The position numbers were made by a program, and so were the translations under genes. Below are positions 1 to 9,777 of a DNA stretch of 64,000 bases, piece after piece. Source of the stretch: Megamerina dolium (lineage: Eukaryota > Arthropoda > Insecta > Diptera > Megamerinidae); NCBI GenBank assembly GCA_963854835.1, contig OY978525.1:22715253-22779252 (forward strand), written 5' to 3'. A model generated the notes under the pieces. That model saw only the letters and a list, made by a program, of their open reading frames with translations. It did no database searches and was not told the origin of the DNA. The stretch's first letter is position 1; each line of letters starts with the position of its first letter.

Positions 1-241
1 TGAATGCTTGGTGTGGGCGTGGCTATTGCCAAATTTCGTAGAAATAGCTCAATATTTACTCAAGCCAGGTGACAAACAGACGGACGGACGAACGGACGGA
101 CGGACATCGTTAAATCGAAAATTTAAGCGACGCTGATCACGAATATATATCCATGTCTATATCTCCGGAGATTCCTTCAAGTGGACACAAACATCTGACC
201 GAAATGAATATACCTTGCATATTGCATTATGCAGGGTATAA
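1..241 (-). mobile_element. Dispersed (GTCC)n TIR repeat, cut off by window start
   Basis: This is one end of a repeat family whose complete copy lies at 30621-31655 on the other strand. The match runs from TGAATGCTTGGTGTGGGCG through an (ACGG)n/(GTCC)n block at about 80-107 to a terminal ATGCAGGGTATA near 230-241. The last 35 bases fold back on themselves (TATACCTTGCAT against ATGCAGGGTATA). No ORF is present. The rest of the copy would lie outside the window. Class is unresolved: the palindromic TATACCCTGCAT ends suggest a non-autonomous DNA element. Confidence 0.75.
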
Positions 242-1196
242 AAAGGCGAGAATAATATCACGAACAATAGAAAAAGAATAATAATAATAACCAAAAAGGA
301 AAAAACCAAAAACAAGCGGAGAAGAAGAAAAAGTGAGAGAGAGAGAGAGAGAGAATCAAATAGCGAAAATAATCAATTTGCTGTGGGTTGCCAACGCAAT
401 GAATATTATAATTTAAAATTAAAACTATATAAATTTATTTATTGACAGACAGTGCGCGACATTTATATTCTGGCGTAGACACCATATATCAGGCAATCAA
501 TATTTTTAAAGTTATGTTCAATAATCTAGTTACAAGCCATCTTGGGGATTTTAACTGGTCACCTTTGAACTTCGATTGTTCCCCGATATATTTGTTTTTG
601 TGCGGTGCTATGAAAATTCAATGTAATGTGGATATAAATATTTATATGGAATACAAGTATGTTATTTATAGTGTTTTTTATTTTCAATTATTTTATTGTT
701 TCATTTGATGATCAATCATTGTATAGAAATTCGTTGAAACTTTCAATCAGATATATTAAATTATTTATTCTTTGTTGTGTAAAAACTATCTTAATTTATT
801 CATTCATTCACTTATTTTGAGTTATTCGCATGTCAGCATATTAGCATACACATACATAAGTTGGTCATATATTTGAACTTTTGTCTTTATATGCATTCAG
901 CTAAAAACACATAATTGCTAGAATGTATTCATCTCGTGATAATTATTATGGCATTTTACAATAGTTTTATCATTTGAATCATTTGAATAGTACAGTACTT
1001 GTTGCCAAATTTGGTCTTAACTATGCTCATAACATCAGTATATTGTACTTTCATTGTGTTGAATTTGATTTGATAATTTATATGTAAATTATATCTGCAT
1101 AGAATGTCATCCCCATGTAATCACAAAGTGGAAGCGAAATATAATATACAATACTTTAATGCCATTGTAATATGATGATGATGTTATAACAATTTA
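242..1196. other. Non-coding A+T-rich stretch
   Basis: No gene is recognised. It holds a short (GA)n tract at about 335-354, which could bind a GAGA-type factor but is equally explained as simple sequence. The one 88-codon open frame has no recognisable domain and A/T-driven codon content. Confidence 0.6.
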
Positions 1197-1211
1197 TATG
1201 TATGTATAGGT
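1197..1211. repeat. Target-site duplication of SINE copy 1 (left)
   Basis: TATGTATGTATAGGT at 1197-1211 recurs exactly at 1575-1589 on the other side of the SINE: a 15-bp direct repeat, as left by target-primed reverse transcription. Confidence 0.85.
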
Positions 1212-1574
1212 GGGTGCCGTAGCTCAATGGTTAGTGTGTTCGCCTTTTGATCTGTAGGTCGTGGTTCAATCCCCGGCTGATGCATAACAAATTTAATATC
1301 GATAAGATTTTTCTTTCGAACGGTACCCACCTGTCGGCAAGCAATTGGCAATTCTTCCGACAGTAACAACTTGCCATGAAAAAGCTTCTAAAAGAACTCT
1401 GTGACAAAGCTCAGAAAAAGTGATGTCACAACTGTTCTGCCGTTCGGAACCGGCTAAAATAAGTAGGTCCCTTCTAATACTGTCCAAATTTAAGACGCAC
1501 AACAGTAATGGAAGAGAAGCTCGGCCAATGAGCCCTTTGGGGCTTTATGTGCCACATATTTATTTATTTTTTTT
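1212..1574 (+). mobile_element. tRNA-derived SINE, copy 1 (full length)
   Basis: The element is about 363 bp and starts with a tRNA-like head. A pol III box A (TAGCTCAATGG, 1220-1230) and box B (GGTTCAATCCC, 1263-1273) lie at normal tRNA spacing. The body runs to TGAGCCCTTTGGGGCTTT and a T-rich tail. The same unit occurs at 6985, 22390 and 36628. Small open frames across it are accidental and recur with the repeat. It is bounded by a perfect 15-bp target-site duplication. A SINE needs a LINE's reverse transcriptase to move; its partner is not identifiable here. The tRNA of origin is not clear, though the anticodon-loop equivalent reads CTGATCT. Confidence 0.88.
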
Positions 1575-1615
1575 TATGTATGTATAGGTAATAAATACAT
1601 ATATGAGTGCATATT

Positions 1616-1616
<1 letters not shown>

Positions 1617-1686
<70 letters not shown>

Positions 1687-1701
1687 TATATATATATATA
1701 T

Positions 1702-1772
<71 letters not shown>
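1617..1772. repeat. (TA)n microsatellite with CACA interruptions
   Basis: About 155 bp of alternating TA broken by two short CACA/CACACA insets. An open frame of repeating Tyr-Ile across it is a simple-sequence artefact. Confidence 0.95.
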
Positions 1773-1774
<2 letters not shown>

Positions 1775-3831
1775 CTGTAAACGAATATTCCATAAATAAA
1801 TATTACACAATTTTATTCGAATTAATATAATAAAATAAATATGTATTAAATACTTACGTCTGTGTTAATTGAAGGCTGCAAATTATCAAAATATAATAAA
1901 TAATAATTAGGATATAACTTTTACATATTTCAAATAAGTATTTTCAGATAAATCGTTATTCATCAGTTGGAAACATAATTTATATGACAACATGATGAAT
2001 AAAATCTATTTTAATCTTATGGTGATTTGACTTTTGAAAAACTGAATCTTAATAATTAAATCGTTGCTTGTTATATTGAAAAGCACAAAACTCGACCAAA
2101 ACCCGTCAATCAAAAAATGTTTTGGTTGTTTTGGTTAAGTGTCACCATCAAAAGGCGTGCAAACGTTTGACATTCGTATCCCAGTCACATACAAGAAAGC
2201 ACAAAACAAAAAAACAAAAAAAAAACAATGCAATGACTTTTTCAACAAACTGATTCATATGTATTCAAATTTCTCTCACTTCGCTTCATTGGAAATGTTG
2301 ACACATCTTAACACTCAATTATAATCTACTCAATACTCATACAATCTGATGCAAATTAATAAATTATTTCCATTTATTGTGTTACAATATCATCTATGAT
2401 GTTATATACTCGTATATACTCGTATTTATTGGATTGGCAATAAAAATGTATACGCTTCAGTAGTACCGGTAGAATTACTATCACAAATGACATGTTTAAT
2501 CCAAACATTTTATGAAATCACTCGCACTCAAAGCTTAATGCATTAACGCAAATGTACAGCAGTATATATCCTGTATATATGTAAGCTATACACATGAGTG
2601 CTTACACGGTGGCTTATATATTTACACATGCATAGCTACATACTTATAAAAGTACTTACCCATATTCTTAGTATATCGAACTCCAATTGTTATCGTTAAA
2701 TAAATATTCAGACATTTTTTATTTTTATTGAACGTGTTTACATACATATTTATGATTATATTGTATGTTATATGTTATTTTTATTATGTGGTCATAATAA
2801 TAATATTATAATCTTCTTATATATATAGAGAGCTAATCCTGTCGGTTGACCTAAAGATGATAATGTAATGTCGTTATGACTTCTGCATTAAGTACAAACT
2901 ATAAAAATAAACACAATAGTAGTATATGTAGCTTATCCGTGCTCATACTCATACTATAAAATGTTAAAGTTCTATGAATTGGTATCTGGTATTTCGTACA
3001 AATTGCCATGAGTCATTGTTGAGGTGTTGTTTTCGTACTGATAACATTGATATGCTATAGGCTTATTGAACTCATGAGATTGTTAGAAATTTGCCATTTG
3101 GTTTTGCTATTTGAATATATGTACATATGTGTGGTATGTACTTGCATATATGAACTAACAGATAACTTCTGTTTACTTCGAAAACGTATACATTAAATAT
3201 GAAATGCAATTTAATTAATATTCATATGAAATGTCATCATATTTTCCATATTAATCGCTTTCTCATTATAAATATTTCATTGTTTATTTTCTTCAGGCCT
3301 ATCTACATACGTTGTTGTTTAATTACCTTAATATTTCTCCCGTAGGTAAAATATTCTTAATAATGCATCTTATGCATTTTCAGGAAGCTTTGAATATGCA
3401 AATTTAAGCAAATTGTATATGAATTCGTAATCATCAGCATACATAAGACTATGTATTCGATTGCTCTCTCATGCAGTAGCTGCCAGGTTGGAATGAGTTG
3501 AAGTTTCTATAGGAAATTGCATACTTTGTTATTTTGGAAGAAATATGCAAAAGATTATTGTGGTATTCAAGAACAATATAAGGTGTATAGTTTTATATAA
3601 AAACGACCACATCGCACGAAATGGAATGGGAGTAGAAGACGATTTTTAAGCATGAAAATATTATGATCTTGGAAAATTTAAAAAACAAATTTTTGAAAAA
3701 AATATACCAGAAATATGTATTACTACTATTACCTCCAGGAATATTTTAATGGCTCTTCTACTTCCACTTCGTTTGCTTATATCGTTTCTATTGTCATTAT
3801 ATGTGATATGAATCCACTCTTTCAAATTGAC
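1773..3831. other. Non-coding A+T-rich stretch
   Basis: No gene, tRNA or mobile element is recognised. Short motifs such as TATACTCGTATATACTCGTAT near 2403 are typical of fly intergenic or intronic DNA. The longest open frames (about 60 codons) carry no recognisable domain. Confidence 0.55.
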
Positions 3832-3962
3832 AATCAACTGCCAATTCTTCGGACAGTAACAATTTATTATAAAAAAGTTTTTGAAGTACCTGAAATGAGC
3901 TGAAAATGAGCTGCCACAAGCATTCTGACATATACTAATATCACCAAATTTAATACACCTAA
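3832..3962 (+). mobile_element. Decayed SINE fragment (3' body)
   Basis: The middle and 3' half of the SINE seen at 1212 is recognisable but diverged: GCCAATTCTTCGGACAGTAA, then a gappy match through the GTCACAAGTGTTCTG equivalent, to CCAAATTTAATACAC. It lacks the tRNA-like head and the T-rich end. It lies directly upstream of a separate SINE head fragment, so the pair is either an old tandem or dimeric insertion or a rearranged copy. Confidence 0.65.
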
Positions 3963-3966
3963 CGAC

Positions 3967-4076
3967 TGGGTGCTGTAGCGCAGTGGTAAGTACGTTGGTG
4001 TTCTGATCCATAGGCCTTGAGGGTCCGTGCATAGCTAAGACAACTTTAATATCGTTAAGATTTTTTTTTTCGATTT
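3967..4076 (+). mobile_element. Decayed SINE fragment (tRNA-like head)
   Basis: GGGTGCTGTAGCGCAGTGGT begins this head. Box A is intact in form, but the box B region (GAGGGTCCGTGCAT) is damaged, so pol III activity is unlikely. It ends in TTTAATATCGTTAAGATTTTT, matching the first third of the full SINE. Confidence 0.7.
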
Positions 4077-4180
4077 CTCGAGTTTTCTTTGCTAGTCTTG
4101 TCAACATGGGTTCAAACGAATACTTTACAGTGGGACTCAATTATATTTTGTATTTACATTTTAAATTTATATCTAACGTT

Positions 4181-4552
4181 AGTTAGCATGAATTAGAAAA
4201 AAATTCAAAAATTCTCATTCATTACATATTTCACCATAGTTTCTTAGATGAAATTTAAGAGGTTTTCGTTTGAATATTGCTTTTCTTGTTAGAAATCGTC
4301 AATGGGCTATCAAAATGTATAGTAATGGAAAGAAAATAAAATACTATATACATATATTTAATAATACATATATTTAAATACGATTATTTCCTGCTACCAA
4401 AGAAGGAAATGAAGAAGTTCAAAAGCCATAGTGTATAGTAAAAAAAAATTTCAATGTCATACCATTTTAGAGACAAATATGTATATAATACATACAAGTG
4501 CAAGTAATAATTGGGAATGCATGTGCCCAAGAATATATGAGTACCATAAAAG
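4181..4552. repeat. Tandem duplication, unit 1
   Basis: This about 372-bp unit begins AGTTAGCATGAATTAG and is repeated at 4561-4930 with a 380-bp offset. By eye the copies differ by a few substitutions and one small indel near ATATGTATATAATAC. No gene is inside. Confidence 0.9.
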
Positions 4553-4560
4553 CATGAATT

Positions 4561-4930
4561 AGTTAGCATGAATTAGAAAAAAATTCAAAAATTCTCATTC
4601 ATTACATATTTCACCATAGTTTCTTAGATGAAATTTAAGAGGTTTTCGTTTGAATATTGCTTTTCTTGTTAAAAATCGTCAATGGGCTATCAAAATGTAT
4701 AGTAATGGAAAGAAAAGAAAATACTATATACATATATTTAATAATACATATATTTAAATACGATTATTTCCTGCTACCAAAGAAGGAAATGAAGAAGTTC
4801 AAAAGCCATAGTGTATAGTAAAAAAAAAATTTCAATGTCATACCATTTTAGAGATAAATATATAATACATACAAGTGCAAGTAATAATTGAGAATGCATG
4901 TGCCCAAGAATATATGAGTACCATAAAAGA
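4561..4930. repeat. Tandem duplication, unit 2
   Basis: Second copy of the 4181 unit in the same orientation, ending at GAGTACCATAAAAG. Differences include GTTAGAAATC to GTTAAAAATC, loss of a few bases in a TATG/TATA run and a one-base change in the poly-A tract. A fairly recent segmental tandem duplication is the simplest explanation. Confidence 0.9.
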
Positions 4931-6973
4931 CGAGTCACATCATGCATAAATAAGTATATATATGTGTATGTTCGTACTTGTATGTATAAAGGACGTCAAC
5001 AACACTTGTACATACAAGTATATTTACTATTCCATAGAAATGCCCACAGCGAAAATGTGATGTGATAGTTTTTGCTTTAAATGAACACCAACAATAACGG
5101 AGACATATAACATACATTTTCACAAGTTCAAACAAAAAAGGCATACTATAATATACGAAAATATATAGTATGAATATATATATGAATCTATGTATATATG
5201 TATGAATATCTATGTAACTTCTATGACTTTACGCAATTACTGACCATGGTTGTTATTTTTTTTATTTGCTTTTTGGGTAGATGAGAAAATAAACTATCAC
5301 TACATAAATCACCACCATCATCACCGCTACTACTATGTGCCACATAAATCAAGAACTTTGGCAACATTGGTAGTAACACCAACCAGAACAAACTGACACT
5401 CATCGAAGCAGGTGCTCTAAATAAATGAAAAGCTCTCTACACTATTTACCTTTAATTTATCTGAAAATCAAGTAAGATGACAGAAGTGCGGTATATAGTA
5501 TATATTGTATATATACAGGTGCGTAATTGAAGATGGATTGACCGGGAATTGAAACTACTATTACTACTACTACTAATACTACTACTATCACTACTAATAC
5601 TACTATTACTATCCCTACTACTACTACTACTAATACTACTACTACTATCCCTACTACTACTACTAATACTACTACTTCTACTACTACTAATACTACTACT
5701 ACGACTCAGTACTTAGTATACGTGTTACGAGTGCACGTACATATGTATGCTTGGCGCTCTTGTGATATAGAGCATAGATCAAACTTTATTTGATTGACTT
5801 TGAAATTATATGAATGTATATATGACTAGCTGTGTAGGTGTGTTTTTATTTTAAAGCAATTTAATTACATTTCAACACCCAACATTATTCTTACGTTTTA
5901 TTTCATTTCATTTATTTGGTCTTATATTTTTATTTTATGTTTCTTTATTGTTGCACATAAACTAAGTTAATTATAAATAAATTACGTGTTTGCGAGATAT
6001 GTAATTGGATGCTTGTACGATATATTCATGCATCAAAAGTTATTAACGTAGGTGGTTGTTGCATATAAAACATAGTATGTAAGTAAGTACGTGCTTTAGC
6101 TGAAATATCTATGTCATATGTCAATTTTTACAAATTTGTTCATTTATTGTTCATTTTAACCAAATCTTGAATTTAATTTAATCATTTCATAAATGATGCA
6201 TGATTAATAGCTTTAATTCGTTTTATTTCCATTGTACACATTAAATATATTTGAATTGGTGTAGATAATTGATTGATATCTAAATGGATTTCAATAATAT
6301 TATATTAAAACGAAAAAATCATTAAAATCCTAGCTACATATCGTAAAGTACTGAATTGGTCGAATAATGTAGATTGGGTCTATGCACGACATTCAATTAG
6401 AAGCGACGAATGCACGAATGTCGAAAACTTTTTACAATAAGTCGACATTTATTTTTTAACGCAAAAGGAGAATTTCAAAACCGCAATTTTCGAGAGATAT
6501 CGTCTTGATCTTTCTACAAAAATTTTTGCAATAACGTCTAATACCTAATTCAAAAAATTAATTTTTGCATTGCAAAATTGCATTGCATTGTCTCGCTGTC
6601 TCGCTAATCCTTCAAATAATTTTCTCACCATATTAGTAAAACTACATTTCGACCATTTCGAACCTATAATCTTCGTGCTTATATTTTTTTTTTTACGACA
6701 GAAGAAGATCGAGGTGCACTAGTTTTGAAGAGTTACAAAAGTTTAAAAGAAAATGCCCTAATATAGATACAATAGAATTTGAATTTAATATAAATTTTAA
6801 TAATTCTTCGCTTTTATAACCCAAAAATTTCTACGTATGCATTATGTAAGAAAGCTGTGTGAAGACGAAAAGAAAAATTAAGACAGAGCTAGAATATAGT
6901 TTAAACACAGTGTGGAAAGAATCCAAGGAACAAATAAGATAATTAAGTTAAAATTAGCACAATTATATTCTTC
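4931..6973. other. Non-coding stretch with a (CTA)n tract
   Basis: No gene is recognised. Apart from the trinucleotide repeat at 5554-5702, the segment 6355-6760 has a less A/T-only composition, including TTTTCGAGAGATATCGTCTT, a phrase resembling the interior of the TTAA-flanked element at 7554-8454. That hints at an old relative but is too weak to call. Confidence 0.5.
5554..5702. repeat. (CTA)n trinucleotide repeat, imperfect
   Basis: About 150 bp of ACTACTACTAAT-type units with CCC and ATCA interruptions. It has no coding context. Confidence 0.92.
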
Positions 6974-6984
6974 TAATAAATTAT
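6974..6984. repeat. Target-site duplication of SINE copy 2 (left)
   Basis: TAATAAATTAT at 6974-6984 recurs at 7350-7360 directly after the SINE tail (11-bp direct repeat). Confidence 0.8.
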
Positions 6985-7349
6985 GGGTGCCGTAGCTCAG
7001 TGGTTAGTGTGTTCGCCTTCTGATCTGTAGGTCGGTGGTTCAATCCCCGGCTGATGCATAACAAATTTAATATCGATAAGATTTTTCTTTCGAACGGTAC
7101 CCACCTGACGGCAAGCAATTGGCAATTCTTCCGACAGTAACAACTTGCCATGAAAAAGCTTCTTAAAGAACTCTGTGACAAAGCTCAGAAAAAGTGATGT
7201 CACAAGTGTTCTGCCGTTCGGAACCGGCTAAAATAAGTAGGTCCCTTCTAATATTGTCCAAAATTTAAGACGCACAACAGTAATGGAGGAGAAGCTCGGC
7301 CAATGAGCCCTTTGGGGCTTTATGTGGCCACATATTTATTTATTTTTTT
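6985..7349 (+). mobile_element. tRNA-derived SINE, copy 2 (full length)
   Basis: It starts GGGTGCCGTAGCTCAGTGG and keeps box A and box B (GGTTCAATCCC), with one extra G just before box B (GGTCGGTGG). The body matches copy 1 almost base for base and ends in a T-rich tail. It is the first of three neighbouring insertions (SINE, TTAA element, rosa copy A). Confidence 0.9.
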
Positions 7350-7549
7350 TAATAAATTATACTTTATAAAGAACCAACGTGACCTAAAAGCATTAATAAT
7401 GACATATGTACCTCTCCGTAACACAAGTATTGTCCCTATTCAAAAACCCTTTTTAGTTTAGCAAATAATCAATGGTACAAAAAGAAAAAAGAAAGAAGGA
7501 CAAATAAGAAACAAAAAATATTGAATTTTATTTTATTTATTTCAGTTTC

Positions 7550-8458
7550 TTAAGGGGGTCTTCTACCTTGTGGCTTCATTTTTGACACTGTTTTTTGAAT
7601 ATTAGTTATAGGAAAACTAAAAACGCAATCGAGGTGCGGTTTGTTGCATTCAACTTGTATATTTAAGTACATTTAACACTAATTTTACTGAAAATTTACT
7701 GTCTTCGATTTGACCGTGACTTGACCTTGAAGTGTCCCTTGCAAAAAATGCATACACAAATGGTTGACACGATTTAGCTCATGAAAATCGTCTGAAACAA
7801 AAAAACCAAAATGATTTAATTTTTTCATCACCTTGGATATCGTTTGACAGATGGCATTTTCAAAATTTGAAAATTTCGCAGAACAGGCAACTTTAAAAAA
7901 AAAAAAATTTTTTTTAATGTTTTCGGGGTTAAAAACATCTGTAAAAATTGTTTAAATAAAAAAAAATCTAAAAAGTATCTGTCAGACGATAGCCACATGT
8001 TTTTCACAAATTTTGATATATAATTTCAATCAATCAATCAATTAGTTTTCGAGATATCATGTCAACCAGTTACAAAAACGCAACTTTTGGGAAATCGCAT
8101 TTAAAGATATTCATGTATATAACAAGCGGGATGTTTCCGACGTTAAATTTTCTTTCAAACTGAGTGGACCGAAAAATTGATCATGCATAACAGAGATTAC
8201 ATAGATACAGATACATCAGGTATTCGATAGAACGTTAGATAACTTTAGAAAAACGCGATGGGCCAGCTTTTAGGTGGTCGCGAAGAGCGCTGCGATAAGA
8301 GCACGCGTAACTGTCTTCGACGGCTCGGAAAAACTCGAAATAATAAGATTTCAGTTATATCCTTTTAAGGGTATATTCCTAACACCTTTTGGGTTGGAAA
8401 ATTGAAAAAAAAAGAAAAATCGAATTTTTTGAACCAACAAGGTAGAAGACCCCCTTAA
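7550..8458. mobile_element. TTAA-flanked TIR element, 901 bp, no transposase
   Basis: An 18-bp perfect terminal inverted repeat, GGGGGTCTTCTACCTTGT, lies at 7554-7571 and as its reverse complement at 8437-8454. Both ends abut TTAA (7550-7553 and 8455-8458). A TTAA target duplication is the signature of piggyBac-type insertion. The 901-bp interior has no open frame of note and no transposase motif, so this is a non-autonomous element. The G-run terminus is not one I recognise as a classic piggyBac end, so the superfamily is inferred from the target site only. Confidence 0.82.
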
Positions 8459-8532
8459 TATGACATTTTCTTTATTTACCCAACACTTTTAAGAAATCCA
8501 CATTTCAACCTGGTTCATGGAAATCTCAAAGG

Positions 8533-9777
8533 TAAAGGGTTATCCATTTCGCGGTTTCAAAAGTATAGGGCTAGAATTCGACATCTGTCAAACTGAGTTG
8601 TTAAAACAATTTCATTCTTTTTCAGTTCAAAGTCTGACATTTGCGAAAATGGATCGCTTAACTATCGCACAACGCATTAAAATTGTAAAAACCTACTACA
8701 AAAATGGTGATTCTGCCACAGCCACATATCGTGCTTTAAGAGGAGATTTTGGTTTACATAATCGTCCAACTACGCAAGCAATTGGCAAAATTATGAAAAC
8801 ATATGAAGAGGCCTGTGCATCATCGCTTCGCTCGTACCACCGAAATTATCGCTGCTGTAAGTGAAAGTGTTGCCGAAGACCCGAATGTGTCGATTCCTCG
8901 TCGTTCTCAGGAATTAGGACTGTCTTACGGCACATTATGGCGTATTTTGCATTTGGATCTACACCTACATCTATATAAAATCCAGCTCACACAACAATTG
9001 AAGCCAGCTGACCATTCACAACGTCGTAGATACGTCGAATGGGTGCTTGAACAACAGGCGGTGGACGGCGATTTTTCGAACAAAATTTTCTTCAGCGACG
9101 AAGCACATTTCTCACTCGGTGGGTATGTTAACAAACAAATTTATCGTATTTGGGGTTCTGAGAATCCTCAAGTAATTGAAGAGAGGCCACTACATCCACA
9201 AAAAGTCACTGCTTGGTGCGCTCTTTGGTCCGGAGGTGTGATTGGACCTTACTTCTTCGAAAACGACGATGGAACGACTGTCACCGTCAATTCGGAGCGT
9301 TATGGTCATATGATAACCGATTTTTTTTTGCCTGCTATTGAAGAATACGACTTAGAGATATGTGGTTTCAACAAGACGGTGCCACATGCCACACAACTCG
9401 AGCGAATATAGCTTTAGTGGCGATATCAAGTGGCCACCAAGATCATGCTTTTTGACACCGCTTGACTTTTTTTTGTGGGGCTACGCGAAAGACCGTGTTT
9501 ATGCAGATAAACCTTTAACTCTTGAGCACCTAAAAACCAACATTCGTCACGTTATGGCTGAGATACCGCCCAATATGTGTCAAAAAGTGGTCGAAAATTA
9601 CCTCAAAAGAATCGATGCTTGCAACAATTCGCGTGGTGGTCATTTAAATGATGTAGTATTTCACACATAATGTCAACGTTCAAACTTTATAATAAAAAAG
9701 AAATATCATGATAAAAAATATTTTATATGTGTTTTATTTACATTTACTTTTGAAACCGCAAAATGGATAACCCTTTA
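8533..9777 (+). mobile_element. rosa-like (DD41D) mariner element, copy A
   Basis: The element spans 8535-9775 (1241 bp) between TA dinucleotides at 8533-8534 and 9776-9777. It has about 31-bp terminal inverted repeats starting AAGGGTTATCCATTT and continuing GCGGTTTCAAAAGTA. Compared with copy B it lacks 26 bp near 8810, one base near 9357 and 37 bp near 9415; these three losses sum to the whole 64-bp length difference from B. Cut-and-paste movement with TA duplication is known for the Tc1/mariner superfamily. The catalytic spacing seen in copy B places this with the rosa group. Confidence 0.92.
8649..9670 (+). pseudogene. Broken rosa-like transposase, copy A
   Basis: The start ATG at 8649 opens MDRLTIAQ, the paired helix-turn-helix DNA-binding region. 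The frame is lost at about 8810 by a 26-bp deletion within the EETGSV region. It resumes in a second frame through FFSDEAHF (first catalytic Asp), is lost again by a 1-base deletion near 9357 just before the QQDGA box, and again by a 37-bp deletion near 9415. It ends in SRGGHLNDVVFHT with a TAA stop at 9668. No full transposase can be made. Unlike B and C, the codon before the GLSYGTLWR helix is still CAG. Confidence 0.92.

Noticed and set aside
335..354. (GA)n tract as a promoter GAGA element
   Set aside because: No transcription start motif or gene follows, so simple repeat is the safer description.
1212..1290. Genuine tRNA gene at the SINE head
   Set aside because: The boxes fit, but the same head is joined to an identical 290-bp body at several loci with target duplications, so it is a SINE.
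1184..1502. Overlapping open frames with shared peptides at 1184-1502, 6981-7203, 22532-22759 and 36571-36922
   Set aside because: The peptides recur because the DNA is the SINE; they run through the tRNA-like head and carry no protein domain.
1603..1830. 75-codon open frame of alternating Tyr-Ile
   Set aside because: It is the translation of a (TA)n microsatellite; the same happens at 23683-23985 and 53572-53799.
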